Shown: positions 53,363 through 63,650, counted from the first letter of the stretch. The stretch: DNA of 64,000 bases from Anaerocolumna jejuensis DSM 15929 (GCF_900142215.1 NZ_FRAC01000008.1:105018-169017), one strand, 5' to 3'. The notes: generated by a model not told the origin, from the letters alone. Numbers and translations: made by a program.

Positions 53363-55375
53363 CTACTCTTCTTTCCCATCCGCATATTGAATACCCGCCA
53401 TCTGATGACCTTCTATTTTTTCTACCTGAAAACGAATATAGCCATTCTCCTGTGTAAAGGCTGCCGGTTCTTCCTCCGGCAGTAAATATACTCCTGAAAC
53501 CTTTCTGTTACCTGTAAATATACGAATTTCCGTATGGTATAAAGGAATTACATCTTCTATCGTTGAAATATCCTCCGAACGTTTTTCCGTTATGTAATGC
53601 AATAGATGGAGTATATCCCGATGAAAGTCCTTTTGGGTATTTAACGTACATAAAAGCGTAGAAGGGCCGTTATGGGATACCAATGGATTAGGAAGCAATA
53701 TATCCAGCATGTCTTTTACCATTTGTTTACACCATACCGCCGAATTTTTTCGATATAATCCAAACAGAGGGTGGGCGCAATAAATCACATTCCCCTTTCT
53801 GGTAACTTCCGGCATATGGACCCTGCCGGAGGACGGAGCATGCTGGTGGCTGCAGAACTTCTCTCCTCCCCGTTCAAAATAAGGCGCTATCCGGTCCATT
53901 AATACTTCTGCCTGTGCTGCTTCTATATCATTTCCTCTTTCATACATTACAAATTCTTCTTTTGGAAGATTCTTTCCGATGATATCGTTTGGCATTACAA
54001 ATTCACGGCTGAATACGGACCTGCCCATGTACTTTATGCCGTAAAGTCCGCTAATACCATCCTCCGGCAGGCAAGCATCGTAGGTGCCAAGAAGGCAGCC
54101 TCCCTTACCGACGTAGCCGGATAATATGGTTTCCAGTCTTTTGCTGTAGGGGATACCATCGGGTAAGATAACGACCCGGTAACCGTCAAGCTCCGCATCC
54201 GAATCCACAATATCAAACTGACAGGACAATTCCTGCAGCATTCGGACGGCACCAATCAAGGCTTTCGGAATGACCAGGTCTTTTACGGTATGGTCTAAAT
54301 ATTCTACCGGTGTCAGAATTGCAATCTCTGATTTTGCTGCTGCTCCTATGCAGTACTTTTCCTTTTCGGCAACACTTTTATAAACACTTCCAATCAACTC
54401 ATAGGTAGCTTTCGAAAGCTTTCCCAAAGGATGCAGCTGGTCCCCCACCGAGCAGCCGGTTCCCATTGCAAGCATCTGGAAGCACTCATATTCCAAGGCC
54501 GCTTTATTCTTTAAGGAATGAAAATCCCCCCAATAGGTATGGAATTTACCGGTCATTCCAATAATCTCTTTGCCGAGTGTTCTGGCATAACGGACAACCG
54601 CAGGGAAATGGTCATATCCCCAGCTGCCGCTGGGAAGCGATTCCAGCTCCAGATGGCTGTAAGCGTCAAAGGCTCTTTTGGAATCTGTGTCAAAACGGGA
54701 GTCATTATAAAATATCGATATCCCCGGTGCATTTGCCCAGATAAATTCCGATATTTCCTCCTTGAATTCCTCCAGCATAATTGCCGCATAGCTTTCTCTT
54801 TCTTTTTTGCTGTCTGGGTCTATATTGTGCTCCAGCATTTTTTTACGGCAATGGTCACAGCAGCAATCCACCTGTACAACAATATCCATGAAAATGCCAT
54901 CCAGATTATCCGTTCCCACCACATCGATAATATCCAGTAAATGCTCCTTCAGGAAATCACGGTATCCGCTGTTAAGGCAGATTGCATTATAAAAGTGGGG
55001 CTCCAAAACCTCCTGCATATTGATAAAATCGCCCTTCTCATCCACACAGAGCCATTCCGGGTGCTCTCTCATAACTCTGCCATCCCATCGGATCGTAGTA
55101 TATACAGGCACTTTAATGCCATTCCTGTGGCAGGCCTCTATCTGCTCCAGCAGCAGATTATGATTGGCAAGCTCCGGATGTATCAGCTCAGGGAATTTCT
55201 TTGACGGATAATAGAGCCATCCGTGATGGCATCTTGCAAAGCAGGTTATTGAATCTACATAAGCCTCCTTTAAGGTTTGTGCAAACTCCTCCGCCTGAAA
55301 ATCCTTTCCAATATCCTGAATATATTCACTTGTATGAAAATCAAGGTGAACCTGTCGGTATCTTAATTGTTTCAT
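53363..55375 (-). CDS. GHL6-type glycoside hydrolase with GH42-like trimerisation domain
   Basis: A 670-residue cytoplasmic enzyme. The barrel part has VHLDFHTSEYIQDIGKDFQA, AYVDSITCFARCHHGWLYYP and GIFMDIVVQVDCCCDHCRKK. These match the hypothetical glycosyl hydrolase 6 group, which includes GH151 alpha-L-fucosidases. FDIVDSDAELDGYRVVILPD resembles the beta-galactosidase trimerisation domain. The C-terminal ~120 residues look like a beta-domain. A Cys-rich CCCDHC cluster is unusual. Fucosidase activity is possible but not shown. Fourth gene of the second sugar operon. Confidence 0.75.
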   Translation of the reverse strand: MKQLRYRQVHLDFHTSEYIQDIGKDFQAEEFAQTLKEAYVDSITCFARCHHGWLYYPSKKFPELIHPELANHNLLLEQIEACHRNGIKVPVYTTIRWDGRVMREHPEWLCVDEKGDFINMQEVLEPHFYNAICLNSGYRDFLKEHLLDIIDVVGTDNLDGIFMDIVVQVDCCCDHCRKKMLEHNIDPDSKKERESYAAIMLEEFKEEISEFIWANAPGISIFYNDSRFDTDSKRAFDAYSHLELESLPSGSWGYDHFPAVVRYARTLGKEIIGMTGKFHTYWGDFHSLKNKAALEYECFQMLAMGTGCSVGDQLHPLGKLSKATYELIGSVYKSVAEKEKYCIGAAAKSEIAILTPVEYLDHTVKDLVIPKALIGAVRMLQELSCQFDIVDSDAELDGYRVVILPDGIPYSKRLETILSGYVGKGGCLLGTYDACLPEDGISGLYGIKYMGRSVFSREFVMPNDIIGKNLPKEEFVMYERGNDIEAAQAEVLMDRIAPYFERGGEKFCSHQHAPSSGRVHMPEVTRKGNVIYCAHPLFGLYRKNSAVWCKQMVKDMLDILLPNPLVSHNGPSTLLCTLNTQKDFHRDILHLLHYITEKRSEDISTIEDVIPLYHTEIRIFTGNRKVSGVYLLPEEEPAAFTQENGYIRFQVEKIEGHQMAGIQYADGKEE

Positions 55376-55511
55376 CTGTTATACCTATCCATATCGCAAG
55401 AGGGCTTACGATACTGCCGCTATATATGGGTTGAAAGCCTTTTTCGCGGTATCCTTTCTGTTTTATATTTACTTCCAACCTTAAACCTTTTTTCTTGTCA
55501 ATCCGGTTTTC

Positions 55512-56342
55512 CTATTCCTTCACTGCTCCGGCGGCTAAGCCTCCTTCCACCTTTTCCTGGAACAACAGGTAAAATACCATGGGGACGGCTACGGTTATTA
55601 CAATGGCAGCCATTAACAAGCCATATTCCGTTCCTCTTTCCCCGTTGAAATTCAATATTCCCAGAGCTATGGGCTTTAAATTCCTGTTCTTAATAAAGAG
55701 AAGGGGGAAGAGCACATTATTCCAGCCATTCAGAAAATTGAAAATGGAGACCGTTGCAATTGCCGGCTTGGTAAGCGGCAGCATGACGCGCATATATACC
55801 TGAAAATAGGTGGCACCATCCATAAATGCAGCTTCCTCCAGGGATTTATTCACACCTTTCATATAATTCGTAAGGACAATGATGCTAAAGGGCAGATTAA
55901 AAGCTACATAGACCAATACCAGAGCCAGTATATTATCCGAAAGCTTAAATACTCCGATTATGTAGGAGATAGGAACCAAAACCGTATGCATGGGAATCAT
56001 CATCCCAAGCAGAAAGAAAACCGATATGAATCCATTGAATTTAAACGCGAACCTCGACAGGACATAGGATGCCATAGAGGAAACCACTGCAAGAAGAATA
56101 ACGGAGGCTCCCGCCTGAATGAGACTGTTCAAAAAATAGCGGCTCATATTGGCACCTTTCCAGGCTCCCACATAATTGCTCCATTGCAGGGATTTTGGAA
56201 ATGCGAAGGGTGCTGAGAATATCTCAATCTTGGTTTTAAAGGAGGATAACAGGGTAAAAGCCATGGGTGCTGCAAAAACCAAGGCCATCGCTATTAGAAA
56301 AAGATACATTACCGTCTTTTTTACTGATAATTTCTTAACCAT
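55512..56342 (-). CDS. Carbohydrate ABC transporter permease (MalG-type)
   Basis: A 276-residue permease with six helices, the first being MYLFLIAMALVFAAPMAFTL. The EAA loop is LEEAAFMDGATYFQVYMRVMLPLTKP. The C-terminal FQEKVEGGLAAGAVKE is typical of MalG-type sugar permeases. The start overlaps the upstream permease gene by 8 bp. Confidence 0.92.
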   Translation of the reverse strand: MVKKLSVKKTVMYLFLIAMALVFAAPMAFTLLSSFKTKIEIFSAPFAFPKSLQWSNYVGAWKGANMSRYFLNSLIQAGASVILLAVVSSMASYVLSRFAFKFNGFISVFFLLGMMIPMHTVLVPISYIIGVFKLSDNILALVLVYVAFNLPFSIIVLTNYMKGVNKSLEEAAFMDGATYFQVYMRVMLPLTKPAIATVSIFNFLNGWNNVLFPLLFIKNRNLKPIALGILNFNGERGTEYGLLMAAIVITVAVPMVFYLLFQEKVEGGLAAGAVKE

Positions 56343-57240
56343 TTCTTTTCACCTTCCTGTCTTCCCGGCCCTTCATAAGCCCATTGCTCAATAAGGTCCC
56401 TATCAGGCAGATGCCGAATATGATAACGCCGATTGCACTGCCCGTACCATAGTGCTTATATTTGAAGGACTCATTGTAGAGTAAGGTCGTAGGTAAATTA
56501 GTCAGTCCGTTAGGCCCTCCTCCGGTCATTGCAAAAACCAGATCAAATACCTTAACGGAACCTATAATATCCATTAAGATACACATGAAAATCGTAGACT
56601 TCAGCATAGGTACCGTAATAGAAAAGAATTTTCCCAGGGAATTGGCTCCGTCAATAGCTGCCGCTTCATATATATCAGAGGGTATGGTAGTAAGCCCTGC
56701 CAGGATAATGACCATATAATATCCGATACCGGCCCATATATTAACAAAAATAATGGCATTCATAGCCGTTTTTGTATTCACCAGCCAGGGTGTCACCAAT
56801 TGCTCCAGGCCAACCATACTGAACAGGGAATTTAAGGCTCCGGTGGGCATAAAAACAAAATACCACATGAGGCCGACTGCTGACAGGGGGAATACGGTTG
56901 GTACAAAGAACAATACCTTAAATATACGGTATCCTCTGCATTTAGTATTAAGAGCCACTGCCAGAAGCAGGGCAATGGGTGTGTGAAAAATCACACTGAA
57001 TACGACCATTTTCAGCATATTCTTTAAGGCCAGGATAAAATCCGGATTGGCTGATACCTCAACAAAATTCCGAAAGCCTACAAAATTAATCTTGGAACCG
57101 GCTATCCCATTCCAATCCACCAGGGAAAAATACAGGGCTCCAAACAATGGCGCTATCTGAAATACAATGTAAATGAGCAAGGCAGGCAGAAGAAATAAAG
57201 AAACCCCAAACACCCGCTTTTTATTTCTTATTTTAATCAT
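56335..57240 (-). CDS. Sugar ABC transporter permease (MalF-type)
   Basis: A 301-residue permease. The first helix is GVSLFLLPALLIYIVFQIAP, and the EAA loop is YEAAAIDGANSLGKFFSITVPMLKS. FDLVFAMTGGGPNGLTNLPT is a hallmark of MalF-type proteins. It is 279 bp after the binding-protein gene, a gap filled with tandem repeats, and overlaps the next permease gene by 8 bp. No ATPase gene is present. Confidence 0.92.
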   Translation of the reverse strand: MIKIRNKKRVFGVSLFLLPALLIYIVFQIAPLFGALYFSLVDWNGIAGSKINFVGFRNFVEVSANPDFILALKNMLKMVVFSVIFHTPIALLLAVALNTKCRGYRIFKVLFFVPTVFPLSAVGLMWYFVFMPTGALNSLFSMVGLEQLVTPWLVNTKTAMNAIIFVNIWAGIGYYMVIILAGLTTIPSDIYEAAAIDGANSLGKFFSITVPMLKSTIFMCILMDIIGSVKVFDLVFAMTGGGPNGLTNLPTTLLYNESFKYKHYGTGSAIGVIIFGICLIGTLLSNGLMKGREDRKVKRNG

Positions 57241-57256
57241 TTTAACCTCTTTCTAA

Positions 57257-57405
57257 TATCGGGGATTCCAGGCCTTATTTATTTCCGGGATGTCCGGGCC
57301 TTTAATATCCGGGATGTCCAAGCCGTTTTTGATATCCTGGATTTCTAAGCCGTTTTAGATATCCGGGACATCTGTCTTTTTAGATATCCCTAAGCCATTA
57401 CCCCC
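57257..57405. repeat. Degenerate ~24-27-bp tandem repeats between binding-protein and permease genes
   Basis: About six units of the form TTTTAGATATCCGGGATGTC followed by CAAGCC recur with changes across 57257-57405. They lie inside the operon, in the 279-bp gap before the first permease. On the minus strand, GGATATC and GACATCCC are the recurring cores. No gene is seen. Confidence 0.65.
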
Positions 57406-57519
57406 AGCCTGAATAAGATTTGGCATCAAGCTTCTTATAACATCACCCGTGTAAGGAATACGTAATTTCATTAACGCTCCCCACGGGTGTAACGTTATCC
57501 TTTAAGGGCTGGCGGTCTC

Positions 57520-58875
57520 TTATTTGTTTATATCAATCTCCGACTGAATTTCTGCTGCCGCTGCTTCTGCTGTTGCATCGATGAACATGCTGACAATGGA
57601 ATTACGTGTCCTGTCCTGCATGGAGGGCAGCGGATCAAAGTCAAATACATCCACACCTACACCTGAAGAATTTTTACCCAAAGCAACATTCTTAACCAAA
57701 AGGGGCGGGCATTTTGATTCATCCAAATCCATATCCGTTCTGGGTATAAGTACACCGGCCTCTTCTGCAAATCTTTTCGCTGCTTCTTTGCTCGTCAGCA
57801 TTTTAATAAGCTCTACGGTCAGCTCTTTTTCTTTTCCTTCCAGCTCTCCGTTAATCATATAGCAGCCTAAAGTCTGCATATTTTCATTTTTAAATTCCGG
57901 TTTTTCTTCAAAATACGGAAAGTTTGCTACGTCAATGTCCTTTGCCACAGGTGTCTTTGCTTCGTCTGTAAAATTCGTAATATTCCAGGGACCGGTTATT
58001 ACCATTGCCGCTTTTCCCTGCTGAAATTGCATCAGGGCAATATCATCTGTCATGCCAGCTGCACTTTTATCAAAAGCACTGGCGTCAACCAGGTCTTTTA
58101 CATATTGAAGTGACTGGACAACGTCCTCATCCGTCCATTTCTTCTCTCTGCTTCCTAACAGCTTGGCCCCATTTGTACCAACCCATTTATAAAAAATCTG
58201 ATCATGGAGGTGTCCGGCCATATAAGTACTCTGGGCTCCCATTGCCAGGGGCGTAACGCCGCTTTCTTTTAATTTCTCAATTACTGCCAGGAATTCTTTC
58301 CAGGTCTCAGGAAACTTGTCAATTCCGGCCTTTTGGAACAGGGCTTTGTTATAATAAACACCTATTACACCTGATTCCATAGGTATCGCATAGGTACCTT
58401 CATGTCCCGGCACCTGAAAATAGCTGAGGGAACCCTCCGTAAAGCCTCCTCCCCATTGGGAATCCTGTTCCAGATAGGATGAAACATCCAAAAGTAATCC
58501 GTTGTCGATATAATCTGCCAGATTGGCAACTCCCTGGATACGGAATATATTGGCCAGGTTACCGGATGCAATATCGGCAGCCATCATACTGTTAAAAGCA
58601 CCTTCGTCACTTTGTGAATCATCAACAATTGTTACCTGGGGGTGCTTGCTCTTGAATTCATCTAAAATCTGATTAAAGATTTCCACCTGCTTTGAAGTAC
58701 CCGCTATTCTGGTCAATATCCGGATTGTTACAGCCTCCTCCTGAGCTGAACCCTCGGTTTTAACACCAGTTTTCGGGGTATCATTATTGGTTCCTCCACT
58801 TTTGCCGCAGCCTCCCAGCAAACCGCCTATTACCATAACAGATAACAGGACTGCCATAAGTCTCTTTTGTTTCAT
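57520..58875 (-). CDS. Sugar ABC transporter extracellular binding lipoprotein
   Basis: A 451-residue binding protein with signal peptide and lipobox LLGGC (Cys23). The mature part shows IFNQILDEFKSKHPQVTIV, PMESGVIGVYYNKALFQKAG and QGKAAMVITGPWNITNFTDE, all typical of family 1 solute-binding proteins. ATG 58875 has GGGAGG upstream; the frame extends to GTG or ATG at 58890 without such a site. It begins the operon running to the SGNH gene and faces the two-component pair, which probably controls it. Confidence 0.92.
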   Translation of the reverse strand: MKQKRLMAVLLSVMVIGGLLGGCGKSGGTNNDTPKTGVKTEGSAQEEAVTIRILTRIAGTSKQVEIFNQILDEFKSKHPQVTIVDDSQSDEGAFNSMMAADIASGNLANIFRIQGVANLADYIDNGLLLDVSSYLEQDSQWGGGFTEGSLSYFQVPGHEGTYAIPMESGVIGVYYNKALFQKAGIDKFPETWKEFLAVIEKLKESGVTPLAMGAQSTYMAGHLHDQIFYKWVGTNGAKLLGSREKKWTDEDVVQSLQYVKDLVDASAFDKSAAGMTDDIALMQFQQGKAAMVITGPWNITNFTDEAKTPVAKDIDVANFPYFEEKPEFKNENMQTLGCYMINGELEGKEKELTVELIKMLTSKEAAKRFAEEAGVLIPRTDMDLDESKCPPLLVKNVALGKNSSGVGVDVFDFDPLPSMQDRTRNSIVSMFIDATAEAAAAEIQSEIDINK

Positions 58876-59006
58876 TACTTTACCTCCCATAGAGTTGTTT
58901 TTTTGCTACAATCACATTCTAAAGTATTCCCTGTTTTTGAAGAATGGTCATTTTATTGTTTTTATGTATATTTTCTAGTTGAGATTTTGCAGCTTTTTAG
59001 TTAAGA

Positions 59007-59035
59007 TTGACAAAGCTTTTTTTACTCACTAATAT
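59007..59035 (+). promoter_or_regulatory. Promoter of the YesM/YesN pair
   Basis: TTGACA at 59007-59012, a 17-nt spacer and TAATAT at 59030-59035. A perfect TATAAT is at 59035-59040 but with a spacer of 22 nt. It lies 45 nt before the ATG. Confidence 0.5.
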
Positions 59036-59079
59036 ATAATATAGAATATCTTACAATTTGAAAATAATAAAGGTGGCCA

Positions 59080-60795
59080 ATGAAAAAAACACATACCAAT
59101 ACTTTAAAAACAAAATTCTTTCTTTCCATGAGCTTGATGGTCACAATCATTGTGATCATATTGCTGGGCTGTATATTACCCATTTTTTATAACCAATTTC
59201 TGAAACAGCGCACGGAATCCTCTCTGAATCAGTTAAGCTATATTAAGAACCAATTGAACTATTATTTGTTTTCTATGGATAATTACTCTAAAATGATTAT
59301 TACAAATGAAGATGTTCAAAAGGATGCTCTGAAATACAGGGATACTCCGGATAAATTTACAGCAAAGGATAAAAAAAATATGCAGACCGTTACCCGCAAA
59401 TTCATCCAGTCCATACCCTATATTCATTCAGCTTCCATTTATGCCCCCGACCTGGCCTTAACCGGAACAACGGCAGTAGCCAGCTACCCTTCCTCCCTGG
59501 AATCGGTATTGCCCTGTGATTCTCCTAAATTTTTAATAAGAACCAAGTATTCCAATATCACCCTTCGTACTCCCATACAGACCCTTTCCCAGATAAGACC
59601 TTTTTATGATATTTCCTCCGGTTCCTTATTGGGCTATATTGAAATCAGTATTCCTGAAAAAGAGATTGCCGCCATATACCGTTCCAATTCTTCCTCCACA
59701 AGCAGATTTTTTATCGTGGACAGAGCAGGCCGTGTTGTAAGCACCGATGGTTCCTATGCTCTTGAAAGTGAATTTACTCCTTTTACTGCCCTGAAATCTA
59801 AAGTTCCCACAAGGTTTCAGATCAGCGGTAATGCCATATGCTTTACTACTTATCTGGAATCACTGGATTGGTATATCATCAACATGGTGGACCTTGCCGA
59901 ATTTTACCGTCCCATCTACATGATTTTATTTATTACCGCCGCCATAAGTTTCCTGTGCATGGCCATTTCCCTGCTGGTCTCCAGAAAGATTTCAGATACG
60001 ATTACAAAGCCCTTATACCATCTTATTACACACATTCAGAAGGTAAAGCAGGGCCACTGGATACCTATGAATGAAAAGCCCGATGATACGGATATCGGCC
60101 TTTTGTTCAGCGAATTTGACAGTATGATTATTGCCCAAAAGCAGCTGACAGACCAATTGCTGGATTCCCAGAAGCTCAAAAATAAAATATCCCTAGAGCT
60201 GCTGCAGCAACAGGTAAATCCCCATTTTCTCTACAATACCCTGGATAATATCTGCTCTCTTGCAGAGCTGGATGAAAAGGAGAACCTCATTCGTATTGTA
60301 ATGAATCTTTCAAAATTTTACCGGGGAAGCTTGAGCAGCGGTAATTTCCTGATTACCATCCGGGATGAACTGGAAATTACCAGGTCCTATATCCGCATTA
60401 TGCAGGTGCGCTACTATAATAAATTTGAATTTTCAATTGACTGCCCGGAATATCTGTATTCCTTTTCCTGCCTGAAACTGCTGTTACAGCCCATTGTTGA
60501 AAACAGTATTTATCACGGAATAAAAGAATTGAGCCATAAAGGAATTATTTCTATCCGGGTGCAGGCTGTGGGAGAAACTATTCTTTTTCAAATACAGGAT
60601 AATGGTCCTGGAATCCCTCCGGAACTCAAAGAAGAAATCTGGAATTATCCGGAAGGGCATTTTGGGATTAAGAACATACACGAAAGAATACGGCTCCATT
60701 ATGGATTGGAATACGGACTTTCCATGGAAAATGCCCCGGAAGGCGGACTCATCACCACTATTGCTATTCCCAGACAGGGAGGAGGACCAGCATGA
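59080..60795 (+). CDS. YesM-type sensor histidine kinase
   Basis: A 571-residue membrane kinase. The first helix lies near 14-36 (LSMSLMVTIIVIILLGCILP), an extracellular sensor domain runs to ~275, and a second helix near 283-305 includes ILFITAAISFLCMAISLLVS, followed by a HAMP-like linker. The phospho-acceptor His382 is in QQQVNPHFLYNTLD, and the ATP-binding part shows LQPIVENSIYHG and QDNGPGIPPELKEE. It starts after AAGGTGG and overlaps the response-regulator gene by 4 bp (ATGA). Divergence from the sugar operon suggests it senses extracellular saccharide or the loaded binding protein. Confidence 0.93.
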   Translation: MKKTHTNTLKTKFFLSMSLMVTIIVIILLGCILPIFYNQFLKQRTESSLNQLSYIKNQLNYYLFSMDNYSKMIITNEDVQKDALKYRDTPDKFTAKDKKNMQTVTRKFIQSIPYIHSASIYAPDLALTGTTAVASYPSSLESVLPCDSPKFLIRTKYSNITLRTPIQTLSQIRPFYDISSGSLLGYIEISIPEKEIAAIYRSNSSSTSRFFIVDRAGRVVSTDGSYALESEFTPFTALKSKVPTRFQISGNAICFTTYLESLDWYIINMVDLAEFYRPIYMILFITAAISFLCMAISLLVSRKISDTITKPLYHLITHIQKVKQGHWIPMNEKPDDTDIGLLFSEFDSMIIAQKQLTDQLLDSQKLKNKISLELLQQQVNPHFLYNTLDNICSLAELDEKENLIRIVMNLSKFYRGSLSSGNFLITIRDELEITRSYIRIMQVRYYNKFEFSIDCPEYLYSFSCLKLLLQPIVENSIYHGIKELSHKGIISIRVQAVGETILFQIQDNGPGIPPELKEEIWNYPEGHFGIKNIHERIRLHYGLEYGLSMENAPEGGLITTIAIPRQGGGPA

Positions 60796-62306
60796 CAACC
60801 AATTTAGTGATTGCAGACGACGAATATTTTATCAGACAGAAAATAAAGAAGCTGATTCCTTTTGAGGAGCTTGACATAGAATTTATCGGAGAATGTGAAA
60901 ATGGCTCAGAAGTAATCGAATTACTATCGAAATGCAGAATAGATATAATTTTACTGGATATCCGCATGCCCAAGTTTTCTGGCATCGAGGTTGCCAAATA
61001 TGTCTTTGAACATCATTCGGACAGTAAGATAATTATACTTTCCGGTTTTAATGATTTTGAGTATGCCCGTACCACCTTTCGTTACGGAGTTTTTGACTAT
61101 CTCTTAAAGCCCGTTGAGCCCGATGCATTGACTGCCGCCCTGAAAACCTGTGTTCAAAAGATAACTCTGGAGGCGGAGCAGAAGGAGCAGCTGGCCAAAT
61201 ACTATCATTACAGGAAATGTATGAAATTATCCGATGTCCTGCGGGGCAGCCTTGAGCTAAATTCCCTGCAGCACCAGTATCCGGAAATTAGACAGGCCGA
61301 ATATTCCCTGTTCGAAGGGGTATATACCGTTATGGAGTGCGAAACCACGGCGAAAGAGCTTGCCGCACTGTATCAGGAACAGGGTGTGGACTGTGAATAT
61401 TTTATTGAGTCAGAACACATATTTTATATTCAATTCTTCTTAAGGGATGATACCCTTGAGGCCCTATGCCGCTACCTGTGCAAGAAATTTGCTAAAGATA
61501 CGAATACCCGCTGCTATTTTGCGTTCAGCAGTATATTTCCCATTGAGGAAAAGTGGGAGCCCCACCAAAAGGAAGCCCTCTTTTTACTGGGCGACCGCTA
61601 CTTTGGCAGCGGTCCGGATTTGACAAAGCAGCTGATGGTGGCACAGCCTCCTCAGCCAATACCGGAAATATCGGATATCCGACATTCACTCCTGCTGATT
61701 TTAAATACCAATGACATTTCCGGATTTAAAAAGTATTTGGAGCATTTATTTCATATAATCGGAGAAAGGAAGTCCTGCCATTATTTAAATCTGGTGGTGG
61801 CGGAAATTCTGCTGACCTTCTCCATCCGCTATCCGGACTCCAAATTAACAGGGTACAGGCTCCACGATTATATTAATGCAATCATAGCGGAAGATTATCT
61901 TCTGGAAGAATTAAAAAACACCATATGCTCCTATGGATTAAAGTATATGGACAATGCCGGTGCCATTCCTTCGGATTTGATGCTCAGTAAGAAAATCACT
62001 GCCTATATACAGGAGCACTTTACCGAACACGATTTATCCGTAACGAAATTAGGCCTTATTTTTCAATTAAATGTCTCCTATATGGGAAGTGTGTTCAAGA
62101 AGACCAACGGCCAGTCCCTCCTGCAGTATATTACCTTTGTCCGCATGGAGGCCTCCCGGAAGCTCCTTATGAGCAATCAGTATAAAGTTGGAGAGGTTGC
62201 AGAAAAGGTCGGCTTCACGGATGTATTTTATTACAGCAAGCGGTTCAAAAAAATGTACGGATATTCTCCCAAGGATTTTATATCCTTGAACAACCAATCC
62301 CTATAA
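60792..62306 (+). CDS. YesN-type response regulator with AraC DNA-binding domain
   Basis: A 504-residue regulator. The receiver domain has VIADDEYFIRQKIKKLI, the phospho-acceptor Asp56 in ILLDIRMP, and YLLKPVEP. A long middle region separates it from the AraC-type C-terminus, which has LSVTKLGLIFQLNVSYMGSV and YKVGEVAEKVGFTDVFYYSK with the final FKKMYGYSPKDFI. It is translationally coupled to the kinase and probably activates the divergent sugar operon. Confidence 0.93.
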   Translation: MTTNLVIADDEYFIRQKIKKLIPFEELDIEFIGECENGSEVIELLSKCRIDIILLDIRMPKFSGIEVAKYVFEHHSDSKIIILSGFNDFEYARTTFRYGVFDYLLKPVEPDALTAALKTCVQKITLEAEQKEQLAKYYHYRKCMKLSDVLRGSLELNSLQHQYPEIRQAEYSLFEGVYTVMECETTAKELAALYQEQGVDCEYFIESEHIFYIQFFLRDDTLEALCRYLCKKFAKDTNTRCYFAFSSIFPIEEKWEPHQKEALFLLGDRYFGSGPDLTKQLMVAQPPQPIPEISDIRHSLLLILNTNDISGFKKYLEHLFHIIGERKSCHYLNLVVAEILLTFSIRYPDSKLTGYRLHDYINAIIAEDYLLEELKNTICSYGLKYMDNAGAIPSDLMLSKKITAYIQEHFTEHDLSVTKLGLIFQLNVSYMGSVFKKTNGQSLLQYITFVRMEASRKLLMSNQYKVGEVAEKVGFTDVFYYSKRFKKMYGYSPKDFISLNNQSL

Positions 62307-62343
62307 CCCCAGTTTCCACAGGCATCCTGCAAAAGGCTATTGG

Positions 62344-62805
62344 CTATTCTACCTTTCCAAGCAGGAAGCTTATGATTAAAATTACAAATACAAGTATCGT
62401 GATGCCTACGTAAAGATAATCTTTTTCCTTAAGAAATACTATGACGGAAACGCCTACCCGGAATACCGGTGTCAGAATCAGGATAAACAATCCGGTCAGG
62501 ATGATGGCATAGGGCTTCAGTAAAACAAGCCCTTTAAAAATCTCTGCCAGAGCTGTGGGATAGGCGCTGCCTGCATAACCGCTGCGGCCAGTAATCAGAA
62601 ACATAAGAAAACCAATAAGTATCACAATGGCACTGGCCAGAACACCGATTTTCAGTGATTTACTGATTATGATTTCAACATCTTCTATGCCGTTTTTCTC
62701 CATGAGGCTGTTTTTCTCCTCGAGGCATTTTTTCTCCTCGAGGCCCTTTTCCATATTTCCCCGTAGCTTTTCACTGTTTGTAAGCTTTGATTTTTCTTTT
62801 GCCAT
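62344..62805 (-). CDS. DUF1634 membrane protein
   Basis: A 153-residue protein with about three membrane helices: IGVLASAIVILIGFLMFLIT, LLKPYAIILTGLFILILTPV and YVGITILVFVILIISFLL. The first ~45 residues are a charged stretch with a six-residue repeat (EKGLEEKKCLEEKNSLMEK), encoded by an 18-bp repeat near 62710-62750. ATG 62805 overlaps the exporter stop as TAATG with AAGGGGG upstream. DUF1634 proteins normally accompany TauE/SafE exporters. Confidence 0.82.
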   Translation of the reverse strand: MAKEKSKLTNSEKLRGNMEKGLEEKKCLEEKNSLMEKNGIEDVEIIISKSLKIGVLASAIVILIGFLMFLITGRSGYAGSAYPTALAEIFKGLVLLKPYAIILTGLFILILTPVFRVGVSVIVFLKEKDYLYVGITILVFVILIISFLLGKVE

Positions 62806-63650
62806 TAGAGCTGAACCCCCTTTACAATCATCTGAATGGATACAAACAAAAGCACCGGTATAAATATCCACCGAATGGTTCTGCTCTTAAGCCGCTGCAT
62901 GGCACGTGTTCCCACCGTTGCCCCCAAAAGGACACCAAGTGCCACCGGGGCTGCAATCTTAGGGTCAATATCCCCGCGCAGAAAATAAACACCGGCACTT
63001 GCTGCGGCAGTAACACCAATCATAAAGTTACTGGTAGCACTGGAAACCTTAAGGGGCAGCTTCATAAAAAAGTCCATTGCCATAACCTTAAAGATGCCGC
63101 TGCCAATACCAAGCAGTCCTGAAATCACCCCTGCCACATACATCATGCCAAGGCCGCCCCAGACACCATCCACGTTATAGGCAACCTGCTGATTAAGTAC
63201 TTTATCGTAATATTCACCGTTCAAGGAAAGCTTTCCGGCCAACGGATGGTTTTTCACATCCTGGGGCAGCTCCGCCTTCGTTTTCCTGAGCATTGTGACC
63301 GCTGAGTATAGAAGCAGAAGCCCAAATATAACATATAAGTATTTCGGGTCCAGAATACCGCTTAAGAAGGCACCGGTAATGGCACCAAGGGTCGTTCCGA
63401 TTTCCAGGAACATGCCAATCCTTACATTGGTAATTTTATCTTTCAGATAGGCTATAGCCGCTCCGCTTGAGGTAGCAATTACCGATACAATACTGGCGCC
63501 TATAGCATACCGGATATCAAGGCCGAACATTAACGTAAGGGCAGGTGTGATAATAATTCCGCCTCCCAGTCCTAACAATGCTCCCAGAAATCCCGCACAT
63601 ATGGCTACTAAAAATATTTTAATGGCAATGACCGTAAACATGCTTCCCAC
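62805..63650 (-). CDS. TauE/SafE-family sulfite or anion exporter
   Basis: A 281-residue permease with eight or so helices. LVAICAGFLGALLGLGGGII is the family opening, repeated as GVISGLLGIGSGIFKVMAMD in the second half, reflecting internal duplication. Members move sulfite, sulfoacetate, thiosulfate or other anions. The substrate cannot be read. It is coupled to the DUF1634 gene. Its sulfur connection with the nitrogenase-like cluster 42 kb away is only suggestive. Confidence 0.88.
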   Translation of the reverse strand: MGSMFTVIAIKIFLVAICAGFLGALLGLGGGIIITPALTLMFGLDIRYAIGASIVSVIATSSGAAIAYLKDKITNVRIGMFLEIGTTLGAITGAFLSGILDPKYLYVIFGLLLLYSAVTMLRKTKAELPQDVKNHPLAGKLSLNGEYYDKVLNQQVAYNVDGVWGGLGMMYVAGVISGLLGIGSGIFKVMAMDFFMKLPLKVSSATSNFMIGVTAAASAGVYFLRGDIDPKIAAPVALGVLLGATVGTRAMQRLKSRTIRWIFIPVLLFVSIQMIVKGVQL

